Source: an uncultured Lachnospiraceae bacterium
GTDB lineage: Bacteria > Bacillota > Clostridia > Lachnospirales > Lachnospiraceae
DNA length: 14,281 nucleotides
NCBI GenBank assembly: GCA_910588295.1
Contig: CAJUQO010000072.1
Coordinates: 1-14,281 of the forward strand
Direction of reading: 5' to 3'
Positions within the stretch are counted from its first letter, which is position 1, and each line of letters opens with the position of its first letter. This document shows positions 1-7,582 of the stretch, piece by piece. A model generated the notes under the pieces. That model was not told the DNA's origin. It ran no database searches and was given only the letters and a program-made list of their open reading frames with translations. The position numbers and the translations under genes are program-made.

Positions 1-52
1 GAATTTTCCCCCGATAAATTACCACCCCGCCACAGCTTGTTGCCTCAATCAT
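1..52 (-). CDS. Nudix-type hydrolase, N-terminal fragment (runs off left edge)
   Basis: Only the first 17 codons lie in the window, reading MIEATSCGGVVIYRGKI. This resembles the first beta strand of Nudix hydrolases, where a short S/C-G-G/A-V-V/I stretch opens the fold, as in the diadenosine-polyphosphate/MutT-like members of clostridia. The Nudix box itself would lie outside the window, so the family call is an inference from a short segment. The start is well supported: an AGGAGG lies at 60-65, seven bases before the ATG, with a good sigma-A promoter further upstream. The gene follows the penicillin-binding protein gene on the same strand by 81 bases, and I see no convincing terminator between them, so read-through is possible. 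Confidence 0.55.
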   Translation of the reverse strand, partial: MIEATSCGGVVIYRGKI

Positions 53-95
53 TGCAATTCCTCCTGTAATGGGCTGTTTTCTTATGTCTGCATAC

Positions 96-124
96 AGTAT
101 ACCCTTTTTTAGAGGAGGTTGCAA
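96..124 (-). promoter_or_regulatory. Sigma-A promoter for the left-edge Nudix-like gene
   Basis: On the minus strand, TTGCAA (119-124; four of six matches to TTGACA) is followed after exactly 17 bases by TATACT (96-101; five of six matches to TATAAT). Transcription would begin near position 89, giving a leader of about 36 bases that contains the AGGAGG at 60-65. The -35 box lies just downstream of the penicillin-binding protein stop codon, so this looks like a dedicated promoter for the next gene. Confidence 0.6.
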
Positions 125-133
125 CCGCGGGAT

Positions 134-1591
134 TTATTTATTCTTATAGAAAGCATCAAAGACCTCCTTCGCCGCCGGTACGGCCACCTTGCCGCCGCTT
201 CCGGAGCTCTCCACAATGACAGCTATAGCCAGCTTTGGATCAGCTCCGCCGGAATAACCCACGAACCAGGAGTGGGGATTGCCGTCTTCATCCCTGTAAT
301 CCGCCGTACCGGTCTTCCCGGCCACATCATACTTGCCGTTTTTCAGGGATTTGGCCGTCCCATGATCCACCACAGCCTCCATAAGTTCCTGCAAAAGCCC
401 GGCCTCATCCTGATCCAGCAGCATGCCATAGGCCTCTTTATCATAGGCGAGGACCTGATCTCCGCTGTTATTTTCCACATGATCCACCAGATACGGTTTC
501 ATCAGCACGCCGTTATTGGCGATGGCCGCCGTGATCATGGCCATATGGATCGGCGTCACCAGGGTGTCCCCCTGGCCAATGGAGGTCTGCATGGTCAAGG
601 GGTTGCCGGAATTTTTGTCCAGAGTAAAACGGCTTTTCTGATAGCCCAGAGACAGGGGCAGCTCCCTATTGAAAAGCAGGCTCTCCGCTGTCTCGCTAAA
701 GACACTCTTCTTCAGCGACATACCGATGGAGGCAAAGGCCGTATTACAGGAATTCGCAAAAATATCGGTAAAATCCTCCTTCCCGTGTTTCGCACCGTCG
801 TAACAGTGGAGCGTAAAATTATTGGACGTCAACGCGCCGTCACATTTAAAATTAAAACTGTCCGTGGAGCCATACTGCCGGACATATGCCAGCGCCGTCA
901 CAATTTTGAAAATAGAGCCCGGCGGATAGAGACCGGAAGTGGCCCGGTTCACCAGGTTGGAATTGGAATCATCGGAGATCATATCCTCCCAGTCCTCGTC
1001 CAGGGTATTGGGGTCATAATCCGGCTTGCTGACCATAGCCAGAATTTTTCCCGTCTTCGGTTCCAGGGCCACAATAGCCCCGTCATTATTCCCCAGGGCC
1101 TCATATGCAGCTTTCTGAAGGTTTACATCCAGTGTCGTCACAACGCTGTCTCCCATATTTTTCGCGTCTTGGAACTCGTTTCTGACCTGTTCCAGGATAA
1201 ACGCGTTGGAATTGAGGAGACTGAAATTTTCCGAAGACTCCAACCCTGTTTTTCCCTGGGAAGTGTATCCCACTACATGGGAGAACACACGACCATATGG
1301 GTAATAACGCGTCTCGTTACCCTTCTTATCCACCTTCGTCTCCGCCAGAGCCTCGCCGCCCGCCGCTAGGATCGGCCCGCGGATGACCTTTTCCTCCGCC
1401 GTGTTGACCCGGGTATTATATACGCTATTCTGAAAATCATTGGCCCTGCAGAACTGGAAATAAACCATGTAACCGATCATAGCCACAAAAATTGCCACAA
1501 AGAAATAGGAGATAAAAATGTATTCTCTACCAATTGAGGCTTTTTTCGGTTTGTTCGGTGATTTTTTCTTCGAGTGATTTTTCTTCTTCAT
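134..1591 (-). CDS. Class B penicillin-binding protein (PBP2/FtsI-like transpeptidase)
   Basis: This is a D,D-transpeptidase that cross-links peptidoglycan at the outer face of the membrane. The 485-residue protein has a lysine-rich cytoplasmic tail (residues 1-19), one membrane anchor (about 24-46), a short N-terminal pedestal and a transpeptidase domain from about residue 165. All three active-site motifs are visible: SIFK with nucleophile Ser226 and Lys229, SCN at 281-283, and KTGTA at 426-430. Class B enzymes are usually 550-700 residues, so the pedestal is reduced. The usual R-G-x-I-x-D-R-N-G motif is eroded to RGPILAAGG at 71-79. The start at 1591 gives the basic tail plus anchor expected of the family. 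Its ribosome site (AAGGGG, about 12 bases upstream) is weak, which fits translational coupling to the upstream ftsW-like gene it overlaps by 65 bases. Whether it acts in division, elongation or sporulation cannot be read from the sequence. Confidence 0.93.
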   Translation of the reverse strand: MKKKNHSKKKSPNKPKKASIGREYIFISYFFVAIFVAMIGYMVYFQFCRANDFQNSVYNTRVNTAEEKVIRGPILAAGGEALAETKVDKKGNETRYYPYGRVFSHVVGYTSQGKTGLESSENFSLLNSNAFILEQVRNEFQDAKNMGDSVVTTLDVNLQKAAYEALGNNDGAIVALEPKTGKILAMVSKPDYDPNTLDEDWEDMISDDSNSNLVNRATSGLYPPGSIFKIVTALAYVRQYGSTDSFNFKCDGALTSNNFTLHCYDGAKHGKEDFTDIFANSCNTAFASIGMSLKKSVFSETAESLLFNRELPLSLGYQKSRFTLDKNSGNPLTMQTSIGQGDTLVTPIHMAMITAAIANNGVLMKPYLVDHVENNSGDQVLAYDKEAYGMLLDQDEAGLLQELMEAVVDHGTAKSLKNGKYDVAGKTGTADYRDEDGNPHSWFVGYSGGADPKLAIAVIVESSGSGGKVAVPAAKEVFDAFYKNK

Positions 1592-2978
1592 TTAAGCTGT
1601 AACCCCTTGTCTTCCTTACTGCGTCGTTTCTTCTCCTCACGGACTGCGCTTTCTCCTGCTCTCTCTGCTCATACTCGTCGTCCCGCAGGATATACAGCCC
1701 CTGAATGATGGCAAACATCATGATGGAGCAGATCATCGAGCTGCCGCCGTAGCTGACCAGCGGCAAAGTGATGCCGGTCATGGGGATAAATTTGATATTT
1801 CCGCCCACGGTCAGAAACACCTGGATGGCGTACTCCGCTCCCAGCCCCAAAGCAATCAGTTTATAAAATTTCTTACTCAGCCGCATGGAGATATTGACGA
1901 TCATCAAAAAGCAGCTCATACACACTAGGATCACGCAGATGGCAAATATTCCGCCTAGTTCCTCGCAGATAGCCGCGAACGCAAAATCCTGGGTGGCCAC
2001 CGGGATAGCCGTGGGAGACCCCTCAAAGAGCCCCGTGCCGAACCACCCGCCCGCACAGATCGCAAACAGCGCCTGGGCGATCTGATAGCCTCCGACCTTA
2101 TAATCATAGAAAGGATCCTGCCATGCCTGTACACGTACCCTCACATGGGAAAATAGGTAATAGGCTCCCACCGAGGCCAAAGCCCCACCGGACAAGCCCG
2201 CCAGCGGATAGACAGGATTTTTCGTGGCCACATAGACCAGCACCAGATATGCCGTGAAAAACACCACCGCCGTGCCCAGATCTTTGGAAACTACCAGAAT
2301 CAGCACATGGGCCGCCGCCGCCACCGTCGTAATAGCCACATGCCTGAATGTTATATCCTTGGTCAGCATACCCGCCAGGAAAAATACATAAATAATCTTG
2401 ACCAACTCAGAGAGCTGGAAAGTGGGGCCGCCCTCGCCCATGCCCACCGACAGCTTGGCTCCGCCGGATACCTGGGCCAGCAAAAGAACCGCCGCCAGAA
2501 GACAGATTCCCGCCCCGCCGTATACCCAGGTCAGATCCTTGAGAAGCTTGACCTTTCGAACGATCACCGGCACCAGCAGCGACATGCCCGTTCCAGCCAC
2601 GATCAGCAGGAACTGTTTCTGGGCCAGCCCGAAATTCAGCCGGGACAGGATCACGATGCCCACGCTCATCAGCATACACATATTATTTAAAAGAAGGATG
2701 GACGCTTTTTTATAAACCAGGCGGTATAAAATCTGTACGCCGATCACATAAGCCGTGATCTCTCCGAACAGAATAATCATCTGTATCTCCATCGTCTGCA
2801 GAAACATAGTAAAAAACGCGGTCATCAAGAAAAACATGATCAGCACAATCTGCTTCCTGAGCACCTTTTTTCTGCCTTTTTCCGTCTTTTTGTTGAACAC
2901 AGTAAAGCACAGAAAAGTGTACAGAAGCATCAGCAAAAGGATCATATATTTTGTCAATGTCACAATGATAGATATCAT
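1527..2978 (-). CDS. FtsW/RodA/SpoVE family peptidoglycan glycosyltransferase
   Basis: This is a polytopic SEDS protein that polymerises lipid II into glycan strands, working with a class B PBP, here the next gene. The 483-residue protein is very hydrophobic. Family landmarks are SELVK at 190-194, KDLGTA at 232-237 (Asp233 is the likely conserved catalytic-region acidic residue), the Q/D-containing loop at 284-291, a DFxFAxxxEExGG segment at 331-343, and the SEDS signature at 392-414 that includes P-L-V-S-Y-G-G-S-S. It is longer than typical FtsW or RodA (about 370-420 residues) because of extra N-terminal membrane segments (about residues 4-28 and 43-87) and a charged cytoplasmic tail after residue 432. 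It starts six bases after the U32 gene stops. The assignment among FtsW, RodA and SpoVE is left open because the family motifs do not separate them. Confidence 0.93.
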   Translation of the reverse strand: MISIIVTLTKYMILLLMLLYTFLCFTVFNKKTEKGRKKVLRKQIVLIMFFLMTAFFTMFLQTMEIQMIILFGEITAYVIGVQILYRLVYKKASILLLNNMCMLMSVGIVILSRLNFGLAQKQFLLIVAGTGMSLLVPVIVRKVKLLKDLTWVYGGAGICLLAAVLLLAQVSGGAKLSVGMGEGGPTFQLSELVKIIYVFFLAGMLTKDITFRHVAITTVAAAAHVLILVVSKDLGTAVVFFTAYLVLVYVATKNPVYPLAGLSGGALASVGAYYLFSHVRVRVQAWQDPFYDYKVGGYQIAQALFAICAGGWFGTGLFEGSPTAIPVATQDFAFAAICEELGGIFAICVILVCMSCFLMIVNISMRLSKKFYKLIALGLGAEYAIQVFLTVGGNIKFIPMTGITLPLVSYGGSSMICSIMMFAIIQGLYILRDDEYEQREQEKAQSVRRRNDAVRKTRGYSLNEEEKSLEEKITEQTEKSLNW

Positions 2979-2984
2979 ATATCC

Positions 2985-5192
2985 TTATTCGACTCCTCTA
3001 TGGAAATGTCCATGGGTAAAAATGCGGCTCTGCTGGATCACACGTTTTTCCCCATAGGCCTTTGCAAACATTTTCAGCACGGATTTGGCTTCTTTGGCAT
3101 CCTCCAGGGTGAACTGGAGCCGCACCCCGCTAAAGCCAAGCTCTTCCGCCTCATCCCTTTCCTTCAAAAGCCCCAGGGGTACAGAGTTATACAGCAGATT
3201 GTAACAGAAATCACAATGGCACTGCACTGTAAAACAGGCGTTTTTCCTGTCTTTCAGGGTCAGTACCGCCTTTTTTCTATCACAGAAAGAGGTATTCTTT
3301 CTGCTACACTGGGCGGAAACCATCAGCACCTGGTAGCCATAGATGATCAGCTCCACGTCGTGATTATCCAGCGTACCGAGTTCCCTGTGGTTCAGCTCCA
3401 CCGGGGCAGTCATTCCCGCCACACCTTTGCTGCGGAAAAACTCCTGCGCCTCCCGGTTCATGGTATACAGCGAATAATCCAACTGAGTTCTTTTCCCCAT
3501 AGACAGACGACGCAGAAGGGCATATTCTTCCAGATTCCGGGCAAGAAAACCGTCAAAGCCATCCGCCAGATATCCCGCCGCCTCCTGTCGGAAGCCGCCC
3601 ACATACTGCCGGTGCAGCACGTGGGGCAGAGCCATATAATACTCAGCCTTCCGTCCCCGCATCAGCCTGCGGCAGGCGGAACTGTCCTCCCGGTACAGGG
3701 ACATCTCCACATAGATCCGTTTGACCGGATATTCGCATTCTGCCACCACCCTGAATTGTTCCATAGTAGACACCAGTACTGAAAGTCCGTCAAAATGGCT
3801 TCGTTTATTTTGCGCATTCTCCCTTTCTTCTGTGGGACGCTCCGGCACGCTGCGCCTGGAAGGAGCCAGCAGAGCTTCTCTGAGAGTCTCCACACAGGCC
3901 CGGCGCAGCTGATTAACTTCTTTTATAGGAAGAAAGACCTCCTTTTTCATATCCACTTCCCGCTTAACCACCACGAAATCCGTTTTACCGGTCTTATTGA
4001 CCCGCTTTTCCAACTGCTTATGGCCCAAAGGCTGCGATTTGGCCGGTTCGGCCACGGGGCCTGTCAGCTCCACGGATTTCCCTCCCGCACTCAAAGAGAA
4101 CTTCACCGGCTTACCCGGCTTTACCACCAGTTTGGCTTCCGCGGGCACCTGCAGCTCCTTCTCCATATATTCACTGCGGATCTCCGCAAACAACTTCTCG
4201 TTTCTCGCCTTTGCCTTGTCGGAAGCCTTCTTATTCTCCATAGCCATCATGCGGCGGCCGTTGTGCTGCTTGAAATAGCTCTCATGAAACCCGTCCCGAT
4301 TATACAGATCCAGCAGGATCTCCTCATCCTTCCGGGAAACCTCCGTGGATTTTCCGGCCATATAGCGTTCCAGATACTTGCGGTATACCCTGACCACTCC
4401 TGCCGTATACTCCGGCTTTTTCATGCGCCCCTCGATCTTCAGGGAGCAGACGCCGGACTCAATGATCTCCGGCAGCAGCCGGATCGCGCACATGTCCCGG
4501 GGGCTTAAGACGTAGGCCGTTTTCTTGGAATTTACCTCTTTATCCCCGTCAAACACTCTATAGGGCAGACGGCATGGCTGGGCACAGCGCCCCCTGTTGC
4601 CGCTGCGGCCCCCGATCATGCTGCTGAACAGGCACATGCCCGAATAACAGTAGCACAATGCGCCGTGCACAAACACTTCAATCTCCAATGATGTCTCCCG
4701 CCGGATCGCCCGAAGCTCGTCCAGGGACAGTTCCCTGGCCGGAATCACCCGGGACACACCACACTCCTCCAGAAGCTTTGCCCCGTATACACCGGTAACA
4801 GCCATCTGGGTGCTGGCGTGGATAGGTAAGCCGGGAAAATGACGGGAAATATACTGCATGACTCCCAGATCCTGCACGATCACCGCGTCCACCCCCGCTA
4901 CATAAAAGGGCAGTAGAAAATCGTACAACTCCTTTGTAAGCTCCGGCTCCTTCAGCAGCGTATTGACTGTCAGATACACCTTCCGCCCCCGCAGATGGGC
5001 GTATTCAATAGCCGTCACAAGCTCATCCCCCTGGGGATTATCCGCAAAGGCTCTGGCGCCGAACCGTTCGCCGCCAATATATACCGCATCCGCCCCGGCC
5101 ACAATGGCCGCTTTCAATGTCTCAAAGGAACCGGCCGGAGCCAGCAATTCGATCTTATCCATATCCACAAAAAAGGGGAACCGCCTATACAT
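2985..5192 (-). CDS. U32 family protein (RlhA/TrhP-like RNA hydroxylation factor, annotated as peptidase U32)
   Basis: The protein begins with a TIM-barrel-like U32 domain (ELLAPAGSFETLKAAI from residue 15). It carries the U32 signature at 172-190, E-x-F-x-H-G-x-L-C-x-C-x-x-S-G-x-C, with further cysteines at 203 and 207. In studied relatives (E. coli TrhP, RlhA, UbiU/V) such cysteines hold an iron-sulfur cluster, and the proteins hydroxylate tRNA U34, 23S rRNA or ubiquinone precursors. The long middle and C-terminal part matches the larger U32 proteins (RlhA type, about 650-800 residues). A second cysteine-rich segment lies at 629-663 (C629, C637, C653, C658, C660, C663), and the end reads TxGHFxRGV. 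The RNA target is an inference, and proteolysis is the older, less likely idea. The start is uncertain: Met1 (5192) and Met11 (5162, MDKIELLAPAGS) are both possible, and neither has a strong ribosome site. It sits between zapA (43 bases) and ftsW (6 bases), so it is probably in one operon with them. Confidence 0.87.
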   Translation of the reverse strand: MYRRFPFFVDMDKIELLAPAGSFETLKAAIVAGADAVYIGGERFGARAFADNPQGDELVTAIEYAHLRGRKVYLTVNTLLKEPELTKELYDFLLPFYVAGVDAVIVQDLGVMQYISRHFPGLPIHASTQMAVTGVYGAKLLEECGVSRVIPARELSLDELRAIRRETSLEIEVFVHGALCYCYSGMCLFSSMIGGRSGNRGRCAQPCRLPYRVFDGDKEVNSKKTAYVLSPRDMCAIRLLPEIIESGVCSLKIEGRMKKPEYTAGVVRVYRKYLERYMAGKSTEVSRKDEEILLDLYNRDGFHESYFKQHNGRRMMAMENKKASDKAKARNEKLFAEIRSEYMEKELQVPAEAKLVVKPGKPVKFSLSAGGKSVELTGPVAEPAKSQPLGHKQLEKRVNKTGKTDFVVVKREVDMKKEVFLPIKEVNQLRRACVETLREALLAPSRRSVPERPTEERENAQNKRSHFDGLSVLVSTMEQFRVVAECEYPVKRIYVEMSLYREDSSACRRLMRGRKAEYYMALPHVLHRQYVGGFRQEAAGYLADGFDGFLARNLEEYALLRRLSMGKRTQLDYSLYTMNREAQEFFRSKGVAGMTAPVELNHRELGTLDNHDVELIIYGYQVLMVSAQCSRKNTSFCDRKKAVLTLKDRKNACFTVQCHCDFCYNLLYNSVPLGLLKERDEAEELGFSGVRLQFTLEDAKEAKSVLKMFAKAYGEKRVIQQSRIFTHGHFHRGVE

Positions 5193-5235
5193 GATGCATC
5201 CACGTATATACTACAATCCCCCACATCCTTTCTTC

Positions 5236-5640
5236 TTATTTTCTGTCATCCAGCTTTTGCCGAAGTTTCACATTTTCCTGCGTAAGCTCTTCCTTCTCAA
5301 TTGTTAGCCTGGTGTAATCTTCCTTTATCCGCTCCAGCTGGATCTGGGCGGCAATCAGATCATTTTTTAGATCATAAAGCTCCCGATCCTTTGTCTGGGA
5401 ATCCTCTTCAAACACTTCCGCCTGCTTTCGGGCCTTAAAATAGTCATCGGCAATATTCAAACTCAACAAAATATTCCGAATATCCGCCGTCTGCCTGTTG
5501 TACCCCGGCAGACTGCCAAGATCCGAAATCTTATTATTTAAATATGCGGCAACCTTCTGCAGGTACTCTTCACTCTCATACCCCCCAAGAGTGAAGATTT
5601 TCCCCCCTATCAGAACCTTTGTCATATTTTTGGCTGACAT
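5236..5640 (-). CDS. zapA: Cell division protein ZapA
   Basis: ZapA binds FtsZ filaments in the cytoplasm and bundles them at the division site. The N-terminal half (MTKVLIGGKIFTLGGYESEEYLQKVAAYLN) is the characteristic ZapA fold with a G-x-x-Y-x-L-x-x-x-E/S-E-E-Y-like pattern. The rest, from about residue 72, is a continuous charged heptad-like helix expected to form the coiled-coil dimer. At 134 residues it is longer than Bacillus ZapA (about 85-90), owing to an extended coiled coil, which is common in clostridial versions. The start at 5640 is supported by GGGAGGAG at 5649-5656, eight bases upstream. It heads a cluster with U32, FtsW-type and PBP genes, linking Z-ring assembly with septal wall synthesis. 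Confidence 0.88.
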   Translation of the reverse strand: MSAKNMTKVLIGGKIFTLGGYESEEYLQKVAAYLNNKISDLGSLPGYNRQTADIRNILLSLNIADDYFKARKQAEVFEEDSQTKDRELYDLKNDLIAAQIQLERIKEDYTRLTIEKEELTQENVKLRQKLDDRK

Positions 5641-5752
5641 ATAGTATACTCCTCCCGGATGCTATCTTTCGTCTCATGTAACTGTTCACTACATCAAAAT
5701 CATATTGCACAGTGTTTCGGCCTGTGCTGAACAGTTGCCCTCTTTCTCTTTC

Positions 5753-5780
5753 ATTATAATCCAATCCCGCAGAAAAACAA
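5753..5780 (-). promoter_or_regulatory. Candidate sigma-A promoter of the zapA cluster
   Basis: On the minus strand a perfect TATAAT (5753-5758) is preceded after 16 bases by TTGTTT (5775-5780), which keeps only the TTG of the -35 consensus. It lies in the 216-base gap between ruvB and zapA, and would give a leader of about 105 bases before the zapA start. I found no convincing terminator for ruvB in the same gap, so the cluster may also receive read-through. Confidence 0.5.
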
Positions 5781-5856
5781 CCTTTTTATTCCCGCGGGTT
5801 CGGAAATCCATGCCGCAACCAAAGCCCGGTAAACACAGTTCCCCGGGTTCCACCGT

Positions 5857-6867
5857 TCATACATCTGCATCCGTCGGCACAGGAAGCCCTAAATGACGAT
5901 ACGTTTTCTCCGCAGCCACTCTCCCCCGGGGCGTACGGCTGATAAATCCGTGCTGGAGCAGATAGGGTTCATACACATCCTCAATGGTTCCCGCATCCTC
6001 GCCAATAGAAGCGGCCAGCGTCTCCAGCCCCACAGGCCCCCCTTGGTACTGGTCGATCATAACCTTCAAGATCCGGCGGTCTGTCTGATCAAGGCCATAG
6101 CGATCCACCTCCATCAGATCCAGGGCAAACCCCGCCACCTCGTCGGAGATACGCCCGTCGTAACGCACCTGGGCAAAATCCCGCACCCGTTTTAACAGCC
6201 GATTGGCCAGCCGGGGCGTTCCCCGGGAACGGCGGGCCAGTTCCATGGCCCCCTTCTCATCAATCTCCACACCTAAAATTCTGGCAGAATGCTGGATAAT
6301 GGTTTTTAATTCCTCATAATTATAAAATTCCAGATGCTGAATCACCCCGAAACGATCCCGCAGCGGCGCCGTCAAAAGCCCCGCCCGGGTAGTGGCGCCC
6401 ACCAATGTGAATTTCGGAAGTTCCAGGCGGATCGACCTGGCCGAGGCTCCCTTGCCGATCATAATATCAATGGCATAATCCTCCATGGCCGGATACAGTA
6501 CCTCCTCCACCTGGCGGTTCAGCCGATGGATCTCGTCCACAAAAAGCACATCCCCCTCCTGCAGGTTGTTGAGAATAGCCGCCATCTCTCCCGGCTTCTC
6601 AATGGCCGGCCCGGAAGTCACCTTCATATGGGTTCCCATCTCGTTGGCGATGATTCCCGCCAGCGTGGTCTTTCCCAGCCCCGGAGGCCCATAAAACAAT
6701 ACATGATCCAGCGCATCCCCCCTCTGCCGGGCCGCTTCAATATAGATCTTTAATATATCTTTAATTTTTGTCTGCCCAATATAATCCTGCAAACGCTGCG
6801 GACGCAGAGTTCCCTCAATCCGGACATCCTCCTCTGTATACTCTGTCGCGATCATTCTCTTTTCCAT
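5857..6867 (-). CDS. ruvB: Holliday junction branch migration ATPase RuvB
   Basis: RuvB is the hexameric AAA+ motor that drives branch migration of Holliday junctions in complex with RuvA. The 336-residue length is standard. Visible motifs are Walker A GPPGLGKT at 60-67, Walker B DEIH at 111-114, sensor 1 GATT at 157-160, the APLRDRFG segment around 167-174 that holds the arginine finger, a sensor-2 RGTPRLANRLLKRVRD stretch, and the C-terminal winged helix with SIGEDAGTIEDVYEPYL. The N-terminal R-P-x-x-x-x-x-Y-I-G-Q motif is present at 22-32. The start is supported by AGGTGA six bases upstream. It follows ruvA by 24 bases. ruvC is not in the window. Confidence 0.97.
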   Translation of the reverse strand: MEKRMIATEYTEEDVRIEGTLRPQRLQDYIGQTKIKDILKIYIEAARQRGDALDHVLFYGPPGLGKTTLAGIIANEMGTHMKVTSGPAIEKPGEMAAILNNLQEGDVLFVDEIHRLNRQVEEVLYPAMEDYAIDIMIGKGASARSIRLELPKFTLVGATTRAGLLTAPLRDRFGVIQHLEFYNYEELKTIIQHSARILGVEIDEKGAMELARRSRGTPRLANRLLKRVRDFAQVRYDGRISDEVAGFALDLMEVDRYGLDQTDRRILKVMIDQYQGGPVGLETLAASIGEDAGTIEDVYEPYLLQHGFISRTPRGRVAAEKTYRHLGLPVPTDADV

Positions 6868-6891
6868 ATAGTCTCACCTATTTTCGCTCTT

Positions 6892-7497
6892 TCACACCAA
6901 ATGCTTCAAAGCCGCTTTCAACACCTGCTCCGTATCCATCTCCCCGCGGCCTTCCACGGCTTTCACCGCCCGTAAAGCCTCTGTTCCCGGATATCCCAGC
7001 GTCGTAAGGGCCATAACCGCCTCCTGGACACTGTCACCGGCCTGGAAAGCTCCCGCCTGCGGCGCAGCATCTTGCCTGATTCCAAATGTGTCCTCAAGTT
7101 TCAGCTTATCCTTCAATTCCAAAATCAGCTTCTGGGCCGTCTTCTTCCCTATTCCCGGCGCTTTGGCTATGGATGCGGCATCATCGGACAAAATGGCAAA
7201 GCGCAGCTCATCGGCAGACAGCGCAGACAAAATACCCAGCCCTCCCTTTGGCCCGATACCGCTGACACCGATCAGCAGTTCAAACAGCCGCAGATCATCC
7301 CTGGTCAGAAAACCGTAGAGCAGCATGGCATCCTCGCGGACGCTCATATAGGTATGTATTTTCATCTCGTCGCCCACGCGGACATGCCCGCCCATGGCTG
7401 AGGCCGACATAAAAATGCGGTAGCCCACGCCATGATTTTCCAGAATAATACAGTTTTCCTCCATGTCCGCGACAATTCCACGTATATATCGAATCAT
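6892..7497 (-). CDS. ruvA: Holliday junction DNA-binding protein RuvA
   Basis: RuvA binds four-way junctions as a tetramer and loads RuvB onto DNA. The 201-residue length is normal. Domain I is an OB fold (MIRYIRGIVADMEENCIILENHGVGYRIF). Domain II has two helix-hairpin-helix motifs, VSGIGPKGGLGIL at 78-90 and APGIGKKTAQKLI at 113-125. Domain III, at about 158-201, is the small RuvB-contacting helical bundle, preceded by a Gln/Ala-rich linker. The ribosome site is weak (GAAAG-like), but the start matches the family N-terminus exactly. It is the first gene of ruvAB and is divergent from the yprB-like gene. Confidence 0.97.
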   Translation of the reverse strand: MIRYIRGIVADMEENCIILENHGVGYRIFMSASAMGGHVRVGDEMKIHTYMSVREDAMLLYGFLTRDDLRLFELLIGVSGIGPKGGLGILSALSADELRFAILSDDAASIAKAPGIGKKTAQKLILELKDKLKLEDTFGIRQDAAPQAGAFQAGDSVQEAVMALTTLGYPGTEALRAVKAVEGRGEMDTEQVLKAALKHLV

Positions 7498-7509
7498 AAT
7501 CTTTATTCT

Positions 7510-7537
7510 TTCCCATTTTTCTTTCTTTTGCTATAAT
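7510..7537 (+). promoter_or_regulatory. Extended -10 promoter of the yprB-like gene
   Basis: TATAAT at 7532-7537 is preceded by TGC, forming an extended -10 element, and by TTCCCA (7510-7515; four of six matches) at 16 bases. Transcription would start near 7544, giving a leader of about 38 bases. The start site lies within a few bases of the predicted ruvAB start on the other strand. Confidence 0.6.
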
Positions 7538-7553
7538 GGCAGTGCACCCTATG

Positions 7554-7582
7554 ATTTTAACGTGAAAGGACAAGATTTGCAA
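7554..7582 (-). promoter_or_regulatory. Sigma-A promoter of ruvAB
   Basis: On the minus strand TTGCAA (7577-7582) is followed after 17 bases by TAAAAT (7554-7559; five of six matches). Transcription would begin near 7547, about 50 bases before the ruvA start codon. The -35 box touches the A of the yprB start codon, so the promoter partly occupies the leader and start of the opposite gene. Confidence 0.5.

Noticed and set aside
104..133. Possible terminator after the penicillin-binding protein gene
   Set aside because: GGTTGCAACC is a palindrome with no room for a stable loop and no T run follows it; it is better explained as the -35 region of the next gene's promoter.
119..1369. 416-codon plus-strand open frame
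   Set aside because: It lies fully antisense to the penicillin-binding protein gene, whose catalytic motifs are intact; the plus-strand product has no recognisable domain and no ribosome site.
3000..4508. Long plus-strand frames (3000-3782 and 3795-4508)
   Set aside because: Both are antisense to the U32 gene, are rich in His, Gln and Arg, and lack family motifs or ribosome sites.
5784..5856. Possible ruvB terminator with GAACCCG-type duplicated segments
   Set aside because: Stems are about five bases with mismatches and there is no proper T tract; the two similar GC-rich segments are too short to call a repeat.
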